Shown: positions 43,531 to 53,787, counted from the stretch's first letter. The stretch is 64,000 nucleotides of DNA from DATJHM01 sp963777355 (GCA_963777355.1 CAVZQK010000074.1:15132-79131); one strand, 5' to 3'. The notes: generated from the sequence alone by a model not told the origin. Program-made: numbers and translations.

Positions 43531-46242
43531 TTAAATCGCCTGGGCAACACGTTTAATCGCCTCATCCTGACCAATAACACGAGCGCGAAGACGTGTATCC
43601 AGACTAAGCAGGCGGTCTCGTTCCTCGCGTCCAGGAGCTCGGACAGGGATACCAGTACGATAAGAGATCACCTCAGCGATCATCGGAGCAGTAATAACAG
43701 GCGTCTCCGCGCTATCGTCACCGTCAGCCTGTTCGACAGAGAAGACACGAGCCTGAGAGCAGGCCTCATCCAAAACGCTACAGGCCTTATCGGGGAGGCG
43801 CAGATTAGGGAGATACTGGACGGAAAGATTCACAGATGCCTGCAAAGCCTCATCGGTAATCGTAGCATGGTGGTGCTGCTCATACAACTCGCGCATCCCC
43901 GTAAGAATCGCCATAGCCTCATCGACAGAAGGCTCTTCAATAATAATCGGGCGCAAGCGCCGTTCCATAGCGGCGTCCTTCTCGATCAGGCGATATTCCT
44001 GGGGAGTAGTAGCGCCGATACAGCGGAGGCGTCCTCCCGCCAGAGCAGGTTTAAGGATACCGGCGGCATCGATACTGCCATCAGCGGCGCGACCAGTGCC
44101 GATAAGCAGATGCATCTCATCGATAAAAAGAATAATATTGCCGCTATTCTCCGCCTCCTCAAGTACCTTTAGCAAGCGTTCCTCAAACTCACCGCGATAC
44201 TTTGTACCCGCCACCAGCGAACTGGCCGAGAGTTCAATCAAGCGTTTCCCTCGGAGCTCGGTAGGAACCTTGCCATCGACGATACGTTGGGCAAGACCGC
44301 CGACAATAGTTGTCTTGCCGACGCCTGATTCGCCAATAAGGATAGGATTATTGCGATCCTTCAGCATCAGCGTTTGCATAAGCTGGCGGATCTCCCTATC
44401 GCGTCCGATCAGAGGAGTTAATTGTTTCGTACTGGCCTGTTTCGTCAGATCGCGTCCCAGGCGTTCCAGGACAGAATTACCACTTTTCGAGGGGAAGGAA
44501 GCGCCATCGGGGCTAAGAGCGCCAGGGAGTTCTTCAGGAATAATTTCGGGACTTGCGCCCGCGGAAGGAACCAGTTCAAGGAGAGCGCGAGAGGTACTCG
44601 CCATAATAAGTTCGATCAACTGAGAAGGATTAATGCCAAGCTTCGTAAGCAGCTCGTGAGTAACGCCATCCCCCTCACTCAAAACGGCCTGAGCGATAGC
44701 ACGCTCATCGACAGCATTAGAGCCAGCACCCAAAGCATTGCGTTCAGCGGTCTGCAAGATCTCTTTGCAGCGGCGCGTGGGGAGGATCGGAGTATCGCTT
44801 GTTGCTTTCCCCAGACCGAGGGCCAGACGAATAACATCGCGCACCTGTTTTGAGGAGAAGCCGAGATTGCGAAGAGCATCCTGAGTACAACCGCCATCTA
44901 ACTTCGTCAGAGCGATAAAGAGATGAGGAGTGCCCAGATAATCCTTGTGCATACGTTTAGCCTCACCCAGTGCCAGTTCCAGAACAACGCGCAGGAAGCG
45001 GCGGTCAGGAGTATTGGCAGAGGGCAAGATAGGGGCCATCAGATGGCTGTCATCAAAGAGATCGAACTGAGGCTCAATGGGGCGATCCTTGCCAGAGAGA
45101 GAGCCAGCGACCAGGCGTTGTGTTGGATCGCCATAGAGAGTAAAAGACATCCAGGAAGTATCATCAATATAATGCTGTGCCATAGAGACACGGGCGCGAC
45201 GTATAGCCTCACCAAGCATCACACCATCGGCAACATCCTGATAAAACAGAGCGGCAAACTCGCGAGTACGCAGCGTATGAACGGGCCAGCGAGGCAAAAG
45301 AACAGCGCCCGCGCCCGCCTGAAGCAAGGAAGAAGCAAGACGATCCATAGCTTCATCCCGTTCACCCTGTGAACCAAGAGTATTCGTAGTAGAACGGGAT
45401 TGGCGATCATCCTCGTGATAACTCAGAAAGATCAGAGGATTGCGAGGAAGATTTTGAAACAACTGATCCATCGCAGAGTTATCAAGGCGAGAATTCCCGG
45501 CCAGAGCCAATACAGGTTCACTTGCGCCTACCAACAGAGGAAGAGGTCCGGCGTAGTGGAGAACCTGGGGAAAATCCGAGCTCATCTTCATACGCATTTC
45601 AAGTTGATTAGCCTGCTGGCGATAGAGAATAATGCGTGAGACCGACTCAGGCAGATTAGTACAGAGAGAGGCCACCTCTTCTTCAGCCAGAGCACGCTCG
45701 CCGGTAGGATTGACAAGAAAGAGAACAGAAAGCCCTTGCAAGTCACGTCGTCCCATTTTACGCGCTGATTTTTCGGCTGAAGAGCCGCGTTGAAGAAGTT
45801 CGCGTTCGCGGCCATTATTCTGTGCCAGGCGTCCAACATTGAGAACATTACAGAGATAGCGTCCGGGCCTAGTACTAATATCGAACATCAATTCCCAGGG
45901 GATATCGGGAGTATTCGTATCCAGGACAAGAGCGCCCTCTAAACGGCGCAGAGCCTCCTGTAAAGGTGGAGGTATAAGAGACTCAAAGAGAAAGCGGCCC
46001 AAAGTGAGCAGAGCATCATTTACAGCACCCAGCTTCAACGTTTGACGCTTAATCTCAGTAAAAGCCAGCGTCTGCATTGATTGAGCTGAAGCCAGGAGAG
46101 AGCGGCGTAGTCTTTCCCGCAGATCAGCGGTTAGCTCGGTACTATACTCCTGACCTGCAAGAGCTGGACCATCGGGAAGATCGAGCCGAAACCGATATGA
46201 GCTCTCCGAACGTGTAATACTTAAAACGGCTGGTTGTTCCAT
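43531..46242 (-). CDS. CHAT-like domain fused to Clp_N and AAA+ ATPase (N-terminal part, ends at in-frame TAA)
   Basis: 903 aa from ATG 46242 (AGAGAG 7 nt upstream) to TAA at 43533-43531. Domains: ~155-380 CHAT (caspase-HetF-like) fold: DIPWELMFDIS, LSVLFLVNPTGERALAEEEV, VLHYAGPLP, IFLSYHEDD, GAVLLPRWPVHTLRTREFAA, FTLYGDPTQRLV; ~405-560 double Clp_N (LGEAKRMHKDYLGTPHLFIA); ~610-850 first AAA+ domain with Walker A GESGVGKT and Walker B ILFIDEMHLL; then VIGQDEAIKRVAQAI-stop. No ClpB coiled coil, so it is ClpA/ClpC-like. CHAT catalytic His (GHG) is Pro and Cys (SACE) is Tyr, so a pseudo-protease is likely. Continuing past TAA gives an intact ~1200-residue AAA+ protein. Its upstream same-strand neighbours are two DUF4012 genes. 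Confidence 0.85.
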   Translation of the reverse strand: MEQPAVLSITRSESSYRFRLDLPDGPALAGQEYSTELTADLRERLRRSLLASAQSMQTLAFTEIKRQTLKLGAVNDALLTLGRFLFESLIPPPLQEALRRLEGALVLDTNTPDIPWELMFDISTRPGRYLCNVLNVGRLAQNNGRERELLQRGSSAEKSARKMGRRDLQGLSVLFLVNPTGERALAEEEVASLCTNLPESVSRIILYRQQANQLEMRMKMSSDFPQVLHYAGPLPLLVGASEPVLALAGNSRLDNSAMDQLFQNLPRNPLIFLSYHEDDRQSRSTTNTLGSQGERDEAMDRLASSLLQAGAGAVLLPRWPVHTLRTREFAALFYQDVADGVMLGEAIRRARVSMAQHYIDDTSWMSFTLYGDPTQRLVAGSLSGKDRPIEPQFDLFDDSHLMAPILPSANTPDRRFLRVVLELALGEAKRMHKDYLGTPHLFIALTKLDGGCTQDALRNLGFSSKQVRDVIRLALGLGKATSDTPILPTRRCKEILQTAERNALGAGSNAVDERAIAQAVLSEGDGVTHELLTKLGINPSQLIELIMASTSRALLELVPSAGASPEIIPEELPGALSPDGASFPSKSGNSVLERLGRDLTKQASTKQLTPLIGRDREIRQLMQTLMLKDRNNPILIGESGVGKTTIVGGLAQRIVDGKVPTELRGKRLIELSASSLVAGTKYRGEFEERLLKVLEEAENSGNIILFIDEMHLLIGTGRAADGSIDAAGILKPALAGGRLRCIGATTPQEYRLIEKDAAMERRLRPIIIEEPSVDEAMAILTGMRELYEQHHHATITDEALQASVNLSVQYLPNLRLPDKACSVLDEACSQARVFSVEQADGDDSAETPVITAPMIAEVISYRTGIPVRAPGREERDRLLSLDTRLRARVIGQDEAIKRVAQAI

Positions 46243-46523
46243 GTGTACTCTCTTCAACAATCTTCCCGTCAATCGTTTAGCAGTACGATTGCATTGTAAA
46301 CAGACTTGAGATTCTCAGACAGACGCTAGTAAGTATGCAGCGCCTCTCCAAGAGCCATAGAGCTTTTTCAGCCAAAGAGAAAGAAGCAGGCGAGGGATTT
46401 GCTGAGAATATAGTTACTCTCATTGAGTATATGTCTCACACAATATTTTGTCAATTTCGCCCTTTTTAGTGGGTATCCGTCAGATTTTTGTACAGTTCTA
46501 CAAAAGTGTGCGAAAAGGAGAGA

Positions 46524-46551
46524 AAGGCGGAGAGGTCAACTTCTCCGCCTT
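46524..46551 (-). terminator. Intrinsic terminator of the DUF4012 gene
   Basis: On the minus strand AAGGCGGAGA-AGTTGACC-TCTCCGCCTT with 10-bp perfect arms, followed by TCTCTCCTTTT. It begins 15 bp after the DUF4012 stop, so the CHAT-Clp gene has its own transcript. Confidence 0.75.
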
Positions 46552-46565
46552 GCGAACTTTGCCAA

Positions 46566-49445
46566 TTAAACAGGGGGCTGACTATAGCAAGAAGGATCGG
46601 CAGGGGACGATGGTAACTTCATAGGGAGAGAGAAAGTCATATCCGGGCCACCAACGATGCCATCAAAGTGAAGACCGGGCTTTGCATAGCTGCTACAGCT
46701 ACCTGGGGTAGTTTGCAGAGTGATATCGATTTCCGGCAGCGTACTGGGCTGGCGTTGCACGAGCAGACTATACGAATTCCTGACTGATAGGTGGAACATA
46801 CCAGGAGACAGTAGCAGTAGCGGTACAATTTTTCGGAACGACCATATAGCCGCCGAACATAGCGCGTCCCGGCATATCAGTAGTTGTATTAGCGGGTGGT
46901 CCAACAGTGCGGAAAGGGTGATTTTTGACAGAGTAAGGATCATTCAGCAGATAAGGAGTCACGCCAGCATTATCGATACCGGCAGGACAGAGCAGGTCGC
47001 CATTCTGGTAGACATCGGGAGAAGGACAGGTACCATAGCCGCCGCCACAATAATAGCCAGCCGCATCATAGCCAGGAGATCCAAAGCCATCGCCCCATAG
47101 AAGCTGGCTATTTTGCGGAGCATAGACACGGATATAGTCGCGCAGAGTATCCATGCCATAGACCGGTCCATTTTGATTATAAGCCAGGCGAATCTGCAAA
47201 ACGTGAGTCGCGCCACCTTTAGCATCAAGAGTAACAGTATCGTGCAAAAGAGTACTTGTATATTGAGAAGCCTTAGTAGCATTGACATTCGCCTGAACGA
47301 CCATAAAGCCATCATGCTGAGTAAAAGTATCCATCTGAGAGCTCAGAATCATATTTTGCCAGAAGGGCTTGAATTTGAGGATTAGTAACATAGACCTGCA
47401 AATCCTTCGTCTGCAAATCATGCAACATCTCGCGACCAAGAGTAAGCAGTTCATCGGGTGGAGCATGGCGGACACGATCCATAAGGACACGAGCGACCTC
47501 AGAAGTAAAAAGCTTGCGCACATCGCTATCGGGAGCATCCGGAGTATGGTTAAGAATTTTGATCTTACGAATGCCCACATTATCCAACTGATAATAGTGA
47601 AGACGTTCCTCCAGATTTTGGGCAGTAACCGTATCCTGATATTTCGTAATCTGCACCGGGCCAATCACCTGAAGGACACGAGAGATCAAGAAAGGAGAAA
47701 AATAGACCACGCCATCCACCTGCTGATTTAACTCCAGTTTATAGAGATCCATAGCAAATTTTGCCGAAGTAGGGAAATCGGCAGAGAGATTAGAGTCGCG
47801 CAGGCCCCAATCGGAAAAAGGCCACCAGGAGCGATAGGCGGCAGGCGGCTGATTACCCAGGACGGGGCTATTCGGGTTAAAATCTTCCAGAGCGCCGATA
47901 TCTTTAAGAGAGAAAGGACTGAGGCGAGCGCCATTAATATCGAGTTCGCCATACTGGCCAGTAAAGCCGCCGCTAGGGCGTAACTCAGCGCGGTCCATCG
48001 TCTGCACAAGCAAGCGTCTTGGCTGGCCCACACCGAGAATCCAGCCCAAAGCGCCCATCAGATCATGAGCCATCGTAAGATCAGTGCGTGCAGTAGGTAA
48101 AAGTTGGACCACCTGTTTGAACTGATCCTTGAGATGGCTACTAATCGGCAAGGAATCGAGGGCAAGATTATGGGACTGGCTCTCGATATCATTGAGGCGA
48201 GGAAGAGCATAGACAATCGACTGATCGAGACTAGTCAACATAGGCTGAGTAATCAAAGGGCCTTTACTGGTAGGATCATTAGCTAGCGGGCTACGAAGAG
48301 TGGGGGCAAGAACCAGAGCAGTCGAGATAAGATTTTGGCCCATATCTGTCACATCCACGCCGATCTGGCTCAGAGAACGAGCGGTAGTAATTTGTCTAGG
48401 AAGAAAGGCCGAAAGGGCCCCCACCATCATATCCTGATTTAAATCAACATTCAACTGGATAAAATCCTCATGGGCAGCAGTAAGCTCCAGGCGGGCCTGG
48501 GCCAACTTATTGACATCGAGCAGGCCCTTTGTATGATTATCGCCAGTAAGAAAAATGGTGCGCAGATTCAACAGATGTTGAATGCCCGCGCTAGCATTTT
48601 TATAGATAATATACGTATTGATACCCTCCCCCGTGCCAATAACGAGAGGAGCGAGGAGACAGAAAACAAGAAAGACCATAAGCATACGAGCTTTGAGAGA
48701 ATAGTGAGAAGCCTCGCGCAAGCGAGAGAAACGGCGATAGGCAAAAGTGCGGCGATAGAAGCGGCGCTTCTTCAGGCGTGGAGGCTGGCTTTCTTCCGGC
48801 TTTGCGAGCGGCGGGGGGGTAGGATTAGTGAGAGGAGGGAAGGGGCCCTGTGGAAAGGCAGGTGGGGGCATAGAGGGTGCAGATTGATAAGGATAGTTAC
48901 CCTGAGGAGGATAAAAAGGCGAAGAAGGACCTGGACCAGAGGGTGGTAAGCCATTGCCGCCTTGCAGTGAAGAGGATGGGTTTTGGAACGCTCCAAATGG
49001 GCTACGCATATCGGATATAGGGCCAGCAGGCGAGACCTGGCCTGGAGCAAGAGGGCCAGTAAAAGGCACCTGTTCAGGCTGAAAAGGGCCACCTGCCATC
49101 GACATATTTCCTGCCTGATACTGGCGGGGAGCGCTATGGATATGCGCGCCGCCGAACTGAGCAGGTGTATTAGAGTTGCCAGGTACCGTTCCGTAGGGCA
49201 TTGGACTTTGTGGAACAGATCCTGGTCCGGGCGGGGGCAAATTATCTGTAGAGCGGACAGGATAAGGGGGCTGACCAGGAGATGATGCGCCTGGGAAGCC
49301 TGGGAAGCTCTGGCTGCTATTGCCGAAAGGCGCACCTGGTTGCGGCGGTCCATACCCAGGCTAGTCCGTTCCCCAAAGAGGGGGAATGCGGATGAGCGTG
49401 GAGTTGTGGGGTAAACCGCTTTTCTGGCTCAGGCGTATCTGACAA
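46566..49445 (-). pseudogene. DUF4012 membrane protein, copy 1, disrupted by frameshifts
   Basis: The coding trace moves through three or four frames. Likely start TTG 49445-49443 with GGAGG 6 nt upstream (SDTPEPEKRFTPQL...), then a +1 shift near 49358-49363 into a Pro/Gly-rich stretch (GYGPPQPGAPFGNSSQSF), a TM helix (MLMVFLVFCLLAPLVIGTGE) and the DUF4012 core LLVQTMDRAELRPSGGFTGQ ending at 47312; +1 shift near 47335-47352 into TQHDGFMVVQANVNATKAS... ; +1 shift near 46772-46785 into NSYSLLVQRQPSTLPEIDI. Each piece aligns in order with the intact neighbour at 49972-52404. The family is of unknown function, single-pass and extracellular, and common in Chloroflexota and actinobacteria. Either decaying, or each indel is a sequence error. 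Confidence 0.8.
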
Positions 49446-49645
49446 AATGCACCTCCAGCCCTAATTTACCAACGTGGCGTAGATTGTATAAACTGTATAA
49501 ATTATATAAGGCGGGCAAATTATACCCATGCCGCCATAAATAGTGCTCTATCATAATTATCCGCTTACCTGCTCGTGTTACTCCTATCAAAAAGTACTAA
49601 CGTAGATCTTAACGTTTCAGAAATGCTATTGTTGCTTTTAGTCTA

Positions 49646-49967
49646 CATTTCTCACCAAATTATCCCACTCAGGGCCGTCATAAATCGTTTGTCAGGCAGG
49701 AGATGGCCGGAGAGAGAGAGATCGGCGAGGAGGAGACGGGCAAGCCGATCTGCCCTACAGAAGCATTTCTCACCAAATTATCCCACTCTGTCTTGTCAGG
49801 AAGCGTTGGCGAGGCAGGAGATGGCCGGAGAGAGAGAGATCGGCGAGGAGGAGACGGGCAAGCCGATCTGCCCTACAGAAGCATTTCCCGCCGAATTATC
49901 CCACTTTGCCTTGTCAGAAAGCGTTGGCGAGGCAGGAGATGGCCGGAGAGAGAGATCGGCGAGCAAC
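49646..49967 (+). repeat. 118-bp tandem repeat, about 2.7 copies, carrying family-B cores
   Basis: Units begin CATTTCTCACCAAATTATCC at 49646, 49764 and 49882 (spacing 118 and 118). Each contains GGCAGGAGATGGCCGGAGAG, ATCGGCGAGGAGGAGACGGG and CAAGCCGATCTGCCCTACAG (the family-B core). Copies 2 and 3 are closest to each other, pointing to recent duplication. It separates the two DUF4012 genes and ends 5 bp from the stop of copy 2. Confidence 0.85.
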
Positions 49968-49971
49968 GCAC

Positions 49972-52404
49972 TCATGAGAGTTGTGATAGAGTGCAGGTGC
50001 GATTTACGGCAGAACTTTTGAGCGAGATAAGCAGATCCTCTTGCAGCACCTGGTCAAGGCTCAAAGGAGTCTGACTACAGGGTTCAGCGGCGGGAGGGGT
50101 AACAGAGAGATGATATTCAGGGTAGGTACCAGCCTGACGTTGAATCAAGAGCTGATAGCCAGAAGTCATAGCGGCAAGAGGCGGCACATACCAGGAAAGC
50201 GTGAGAGTAGCGGCACAATTTTTCGGAATAACGACATAGCCACCAAACATAGCTCTACCGGGTTCGTCGCTTTGCAGATTATCCGGTTTACCAACAGTAT
50301 CGAGAGGATGATCCTGCTCCACATAGGGATCATTCAGCATAGCGGCGGCGTAGCCGGCATCGTATTGACCAGAGGGACAGACGAGCTCTTTTTGAGGATA
50401 GACATTATCGGCGGCACAGGGACCGAGGGGGCCGCCACAGAGAGGTTGGCCGCTATCAAAGCCATCGCCGGCGCGCAACACAGCGCCGGGTGGGAGATAG
50501 AAGCGGACATAATCGCGATACGTATCCAGGCCATAGACCGGACCAGTCTGATCATAGAGCAACTGCATCTTCAGAGAATGAGTAATGCCCCCCTGCTGAT
50601 CCAATTGCACATTGTCAGTAACAATTGTGCGTACATACTGAGAGGCCTTGCTCGCGCTGACATTGGACTGAACAATATAGAGACCGTCGTGTTGAGTAGA
50701 GCGGTCAAGCAAGCCGGCATAGCCATACTGAACAAGGAGATCCTCAATCTGGGGATTTTGCAGATAGATCTGGAGATCGCGAGTTTTGAGATCGTGAAGC
50801 AACTGCTTACCGATCTGAATCAACGTCTGAGGGGGATCATGGCGGACCGTATCCATCAGGACATGAGCCAGTTCAGAAGTAAACTGTTTGCGTGCGGCAT
50901 CATCATTCGTCAGATGGGTCACCGCCTTTTGTTTCGCGATACCGGGTCCAAGTTGATAATAATGCAAGCGGTCTTCCAGATTTTGAGCAGTAATAGTCTC
51001 ATTATACTCAGCGATATAAAGAGGGCCAGTAATCTTCAAAACATCCTCAATAGCGAAAGGAGTCAACATAACGACGCCATCAACAGAACGGCCAGCTTCT
51101 TTTTTATAGAGATCGATAGCAATCTTTGCCGAAGTAGGAAAATCAGCGGAGAGATTGGAATCGCGCAAGCCCCAATTAGCGAAGGGCCACCAGGAGAGAT
51201 AGGGCTGAGGAGCGCTGCGACCAACATTATAGCTATTATCATTATATTCAAGTAAAGCGATATTGCGCATAGAGAAAGGCTCGACGCGGCCCTGATTAAT
51301 AGTCAGTTCGCCATACTGGCCAGTGAAGCCGCCGGTAGCACGGAGTTCGCCGCGATCCATCGGTTGAACAAGCAAAGTTCTGGGGCCATCGACGCCCAGG
51401 AGCCAGGCAGCGGCAGCCAGCAGACTATCGCTCTGAGTCAGAGCAGACTGAACCTGGGGAAGCAGAGACAGGTAGCTAGCTACTTGTAAACGTTGACTTT
51501 GAGTTAAAGGCAAAGCATCCAGATTCAGGTCAGAACTTTGCATCTGAATATCATTCAAGAGAGGTTTGAGCGTATCGAGAGTCAGATGAATTTGATCCAG
51601 ATCATGACGAGTAAGCAGAGGCGTCGTAGCAGTACTCAAGAGAGAGCCATGCAAGCGGGGGCCAAAGAGCAGGCCCAAATTTGTCAATTGCAAGCCGATA
51701 TCGGCAATATCGACCCCGATTCTACTGCCATTCTCTACAGTAGAAATCTGCGTGCGGTACTGAGGAAAATACTGCTCAATCGTCTGAATGACCGGAGTAT
51801 AGTGAAGGAGATTCTGGACCTGAGTAAAATTGCTACGGGCAGCGACGAGCTCTTTTTCAGCTTGAGCCAGATTTGAGGGAGTAATAGCCGTAGTAGGGTG
51901 GGCCTTAATAGTTGAAACAAGAGGTTTCAGATTGAGAAAATGGTGATAGCCGCTATAGGCCTGATCATGGACATGTTTATAGGTCGTATAGGCGCTCAGG
52001 CCAAGGCCAGCGAGGATAGCCACAGGAATAAAAAGCTGAGCGAGCAAAAGAGCAACAAAAGAGAGAGAGATAGCTTTCTGCCAGCGGGACGGGCCTTTCT
52101 GGGCAGCGACAGCTTTCTTTTCGCCAGCAGTGATTATCTGGACAGGGATCGGTTCAGTCACCGTAACATAGTTTACCTCCGAGATCGAAGTATCTCCAGA
52201 GACGCTGGGAGGTTCCAGAGTTGGCACAGACGCATCTTCTTCTCCACGAATAGGAGGCAAAAGTGTTTGAGTCTCATGAAAAGAGAGAAGTTCAGAGTGA
52301 GTAGACGGAATTTCAGTTTCTGGAGCATACAGTTCTAGTATAGGTGTTTCATTGGCACCTATAGCTTGAGGTATAGTGCTTTCTGGCATAAAGTCGCTGA
52401 GCAT
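49972..52404 (-). CDS. DUF4012 domain membrane protein, copy 2 (intact)
   Basis: 810 aa from ATG 52404 (GAGG 5 nt upstream; GTG 52410 also possible). About 115 hydrophilic, acidic N-terminal residues, one TM helix (SFVALLLAQLFIPVAILAGL), then an extracellular helical part and the DUF4012 core: LLVQPMDRGELRATGGFTGQ, WWPFANWGLRDSNLSADFPT, VDGVVMLTPFAIEDVLKITG, RAMFGGYVVIPKNCAATLTL, SGYQLLIQRQAGTYPEYHLS. Four or more Cys suggest outside disulfides. Function unknown; the R-x-T-GGF-x-Q signature is the family mark. Duplicate of the broken gene downstream, with which it shares order but a different N-terminus. Confidence 0.88.
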   Translation of the reverse strand: MLSDFMPESTIPQAIGANETPILELYAPETEIPSTHSELLSFHETQTLLPPIRGEEDASVPTLEPPSVSGDTSISEVNYVTVTEPIPVQIITAGEKKAVAAQKGPSRWQKAISLSFVALLLAQLFIPVAILAGLGLSAYTTYKHVHDQAYSGYHHFLNLKPLVSTIKAHPTTAITPSNLAQAEKELVAARSNFTQVQNLLHYTPVIQTIEQYFPQYRTQISTVENGSRIGVDIADIGLQLTNLGLLFGPRLHGSLLSTATTPLLTRHDLDQIHLTLDTLKPLLNDIQMQSSDLNLDALPLTQSQRLQVASYLSLLPQVQSALTQSDSLLAAAAWLLGVDGPRTLLVQPMDRGELRATGGFTGQYGELTINQGRVEPFSMRNIALLEYNDNSYNVGRSAPQPYLSWWPFANWGLRDSNLSADFPTSAKIAIDLYKKEAGRSVDGVVMLTPFAIEDVLKITGPLYIAEYNETITAQNLEDRLHYYQLGPGIAKQKAVTHLTNDDAARKQFTSELAHVLMDTVRHDPPQTLIQIGKQLLHDLKTRDLQIYLQNPQIEDLLVQYGYAGLLDRSTQHDGLYIVQSNVSASKASQYVRTIVTDNVQLDQQGGITHSLKMQLLYDQTGPVYGLDTYRDYVRFYLPPGAVLRAGDGFDSGQPLCGGPLGPCAADNVYPQKELVCPSGQYDAGYAAAMLNDPYVEQDHPLDTVGKPDNLQSDEPGRAMFGGYVVIPKNCAATLTLSWYVPPLAAMTSGYQLLIQRQAGTYPEYHLSVTPPAAEPCSQTPLSLDQVLQEDLLISLKSSAVNRTCTLSQLS

Positions 52405-52838
52405 GGGCACCTCAAAAATAGTAGAATTTTAAAAGTGGATAAAAGTAGTAGATTCCTAAACCACGCTCATCATTGAACAGGTCACAAAGAGATCAGGTAT
52501 CAGCGATCGAGATCTTAAAAGGCAGCTTACACCGAGCAAAACCATGCTCAGCTCAGATGCGTACATGCTTACTATTTCATTTTTTATAACGAACGAATCT
52601 CGTTAAACGTTTCACATTCAGCATTTATAGAACCATTGGGGGATTAAGAGGGAGATTGAGCGAGCAGATGTATCGAACAGTGGACACAAGCAGAAGAGAG
52701 ATAAGCCATTTTTTCTCAGAAAAAGGCTTGCTTGCAGTAATTCGACGTATGTACATTTATAGATTATCTCGCTATTTTACCGAACATTATTTGTTATAGA
52801 GCTTAAAGATGTTGTACACCGTTTATAATATATAAAGG

Positions 52839-52884
52839 AGCAAGAACGTTTCTTGCTGCTTTGACACAGAAACTTGTGTGTCAA
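52839..52884 (+). promoter_or_regulatory. Paired hairpins in the leader of the secreted-protein gene
   Basis: AGCAAGAA-CGT-TTCTTGCT (52839-52857) is followed at once by TTGACACA (52861-52868)/TGTGTCAA (52877-52884). A TATAAT at 52824-52829 puts the likely start near 52836, so both stems would be at the 5' end of the mRNA (stabilising or operator function). Confidence 0.45.
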
Positions 52885-52975
52885 CGACCACTCCATAGGT
52901 GTCTGAGAGATGCAAAATTATTGCCAATCGTGACAATTTCGGACACGTTTTCAGAGGTATTGGGAGGATTTGTGT

Positions 52976-53737
52976 ATGTCGAAGAGAAGAAACCTCATCC
53001 TAGTAGTGGCGCTGGCTTTTGCAGCATTGCTCTCCATCCCGTTTGCGGTCAATGCAGTGCACGCACAGACGCCGACACATGCGTCAGTCACCACAACCGA
53101 TTACGCCTTCACAGCGTTAATCACGAAGGGTGAAGGGAGAGCGACAGAAATGACAGGTGGTCTCACCTTAGATACAAGCAAAGCGGGTGATTTTACCGGC
53201 AGCTACCGTCTATCGGATGACAGCACCCAGCAAGTAGTGGGAGCCGTCAAAAGCGACGGGAGCATCACATTCACCTTTTATAAGCAGAACGTCGCCTATC
53301 TTAAAGGGCGAGGCAAAGAAAACAACAGCCAACAATTCAGTGGAGACTTCGGCCTATTCCAGGCAGGAAAGCTCGTAAGTACAGGAGCCTGGAGCACATT
53401 AGCCGTAGATCCAAAGAGCATGACCGCTCTGGCGCTCGACGGAACAGTGAACAAGGGCCATGACAAAGGAACATTACTGGCGGGAGCAATTATCCTCAAC
53501 AACCAGACACTCACGGGAGCAATACTGGATGCATCAGGGAATACGATGCCCTGCCAGATCATAACAAGCAATGGAGGTAAAAACATTCAACTAACAGTCA
53601 ACAAAACCACCATCATAGGGACAGGAAAGCTAGTCACCAATCCAGGGAACAAAAACAACAAAGGGTATAGCGGTGTTTTCGCAGGTCCCAACACAGGAGA
53701 TAAAGGGAACTGGAAAGCCTTCTTCTTCAAGCTTTAA
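52976..53737 (+). CDS. Secreted protein of unknown function
   Basis: 253 aa, ATG 52976 with GGGAGGA upstream. Classical signal peptide: KRRNLILVVALAFAALLSIP then AVHAQ, cleavage after AHA-like motif near residue 31. The mature part is all-beta in character and polar (TTDYAFTALITKGEGRATEM, GSYRLSDDSTQQVVGAVKSD, GNKNNKGYSGVFAGPNTGDK) with a single Cys; it looks like a Gly/Asn-rich beta fold in about four similar stretches. No family recognised. Strong leader and own terminator suggest high, separate expression. Confidence 0.75.
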   Translation: MSKRRNLILVVALAFAALLSIPFAVNAVHAQTPTHASVTTTDYAFTALITKGEGRATEMTGGLTLDTSKAGDFTGSYRLSDDSTQQVVGAVKSDGSITFTFYKQNVAYLKGRGKENNSQQFSGDFGLFQAGKLVSTGAWSTLAVDPKSMTALALDGTVNKGHDKGTLLAGAIILNNQTLTGAILDASGNTMPCQIITSNGGKNIQLTVNKTTIIGTGKLVTNPGNKNNKGYSGVFAGPNTGDKGNWKAFFFKL

Positions 53738-53787
53738 GCGAAAGCACTAATCTCTCAGAGGCATAAAGAGAGAAGTACTCATCATAG

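Noticed and set aside
43084..44172. 362-codon plus-strand frame opposite the Clp gene
   Set aside because: Antisense shadow of conserved AAA+ coding sequence.
46273..46523. CHAT-Clp as part of one operon with the DUF4012 genes
   Set aside because: A good intrinsic terminator (46524-46551) and a 300-bp gap separate them.
49575..50074. Plus-strand frames with repeated peptides in the 118-bp array
   Set aside because: They are translations of tandem non-coding repeat DNA, present in two frames at once.
50041..51255. 404-codon plus-strand frame opposite DUF4012 copy 2
   Set aside because: It is the antisense shadow of a well-conserved minus-strand gene and has no recognisable domain.
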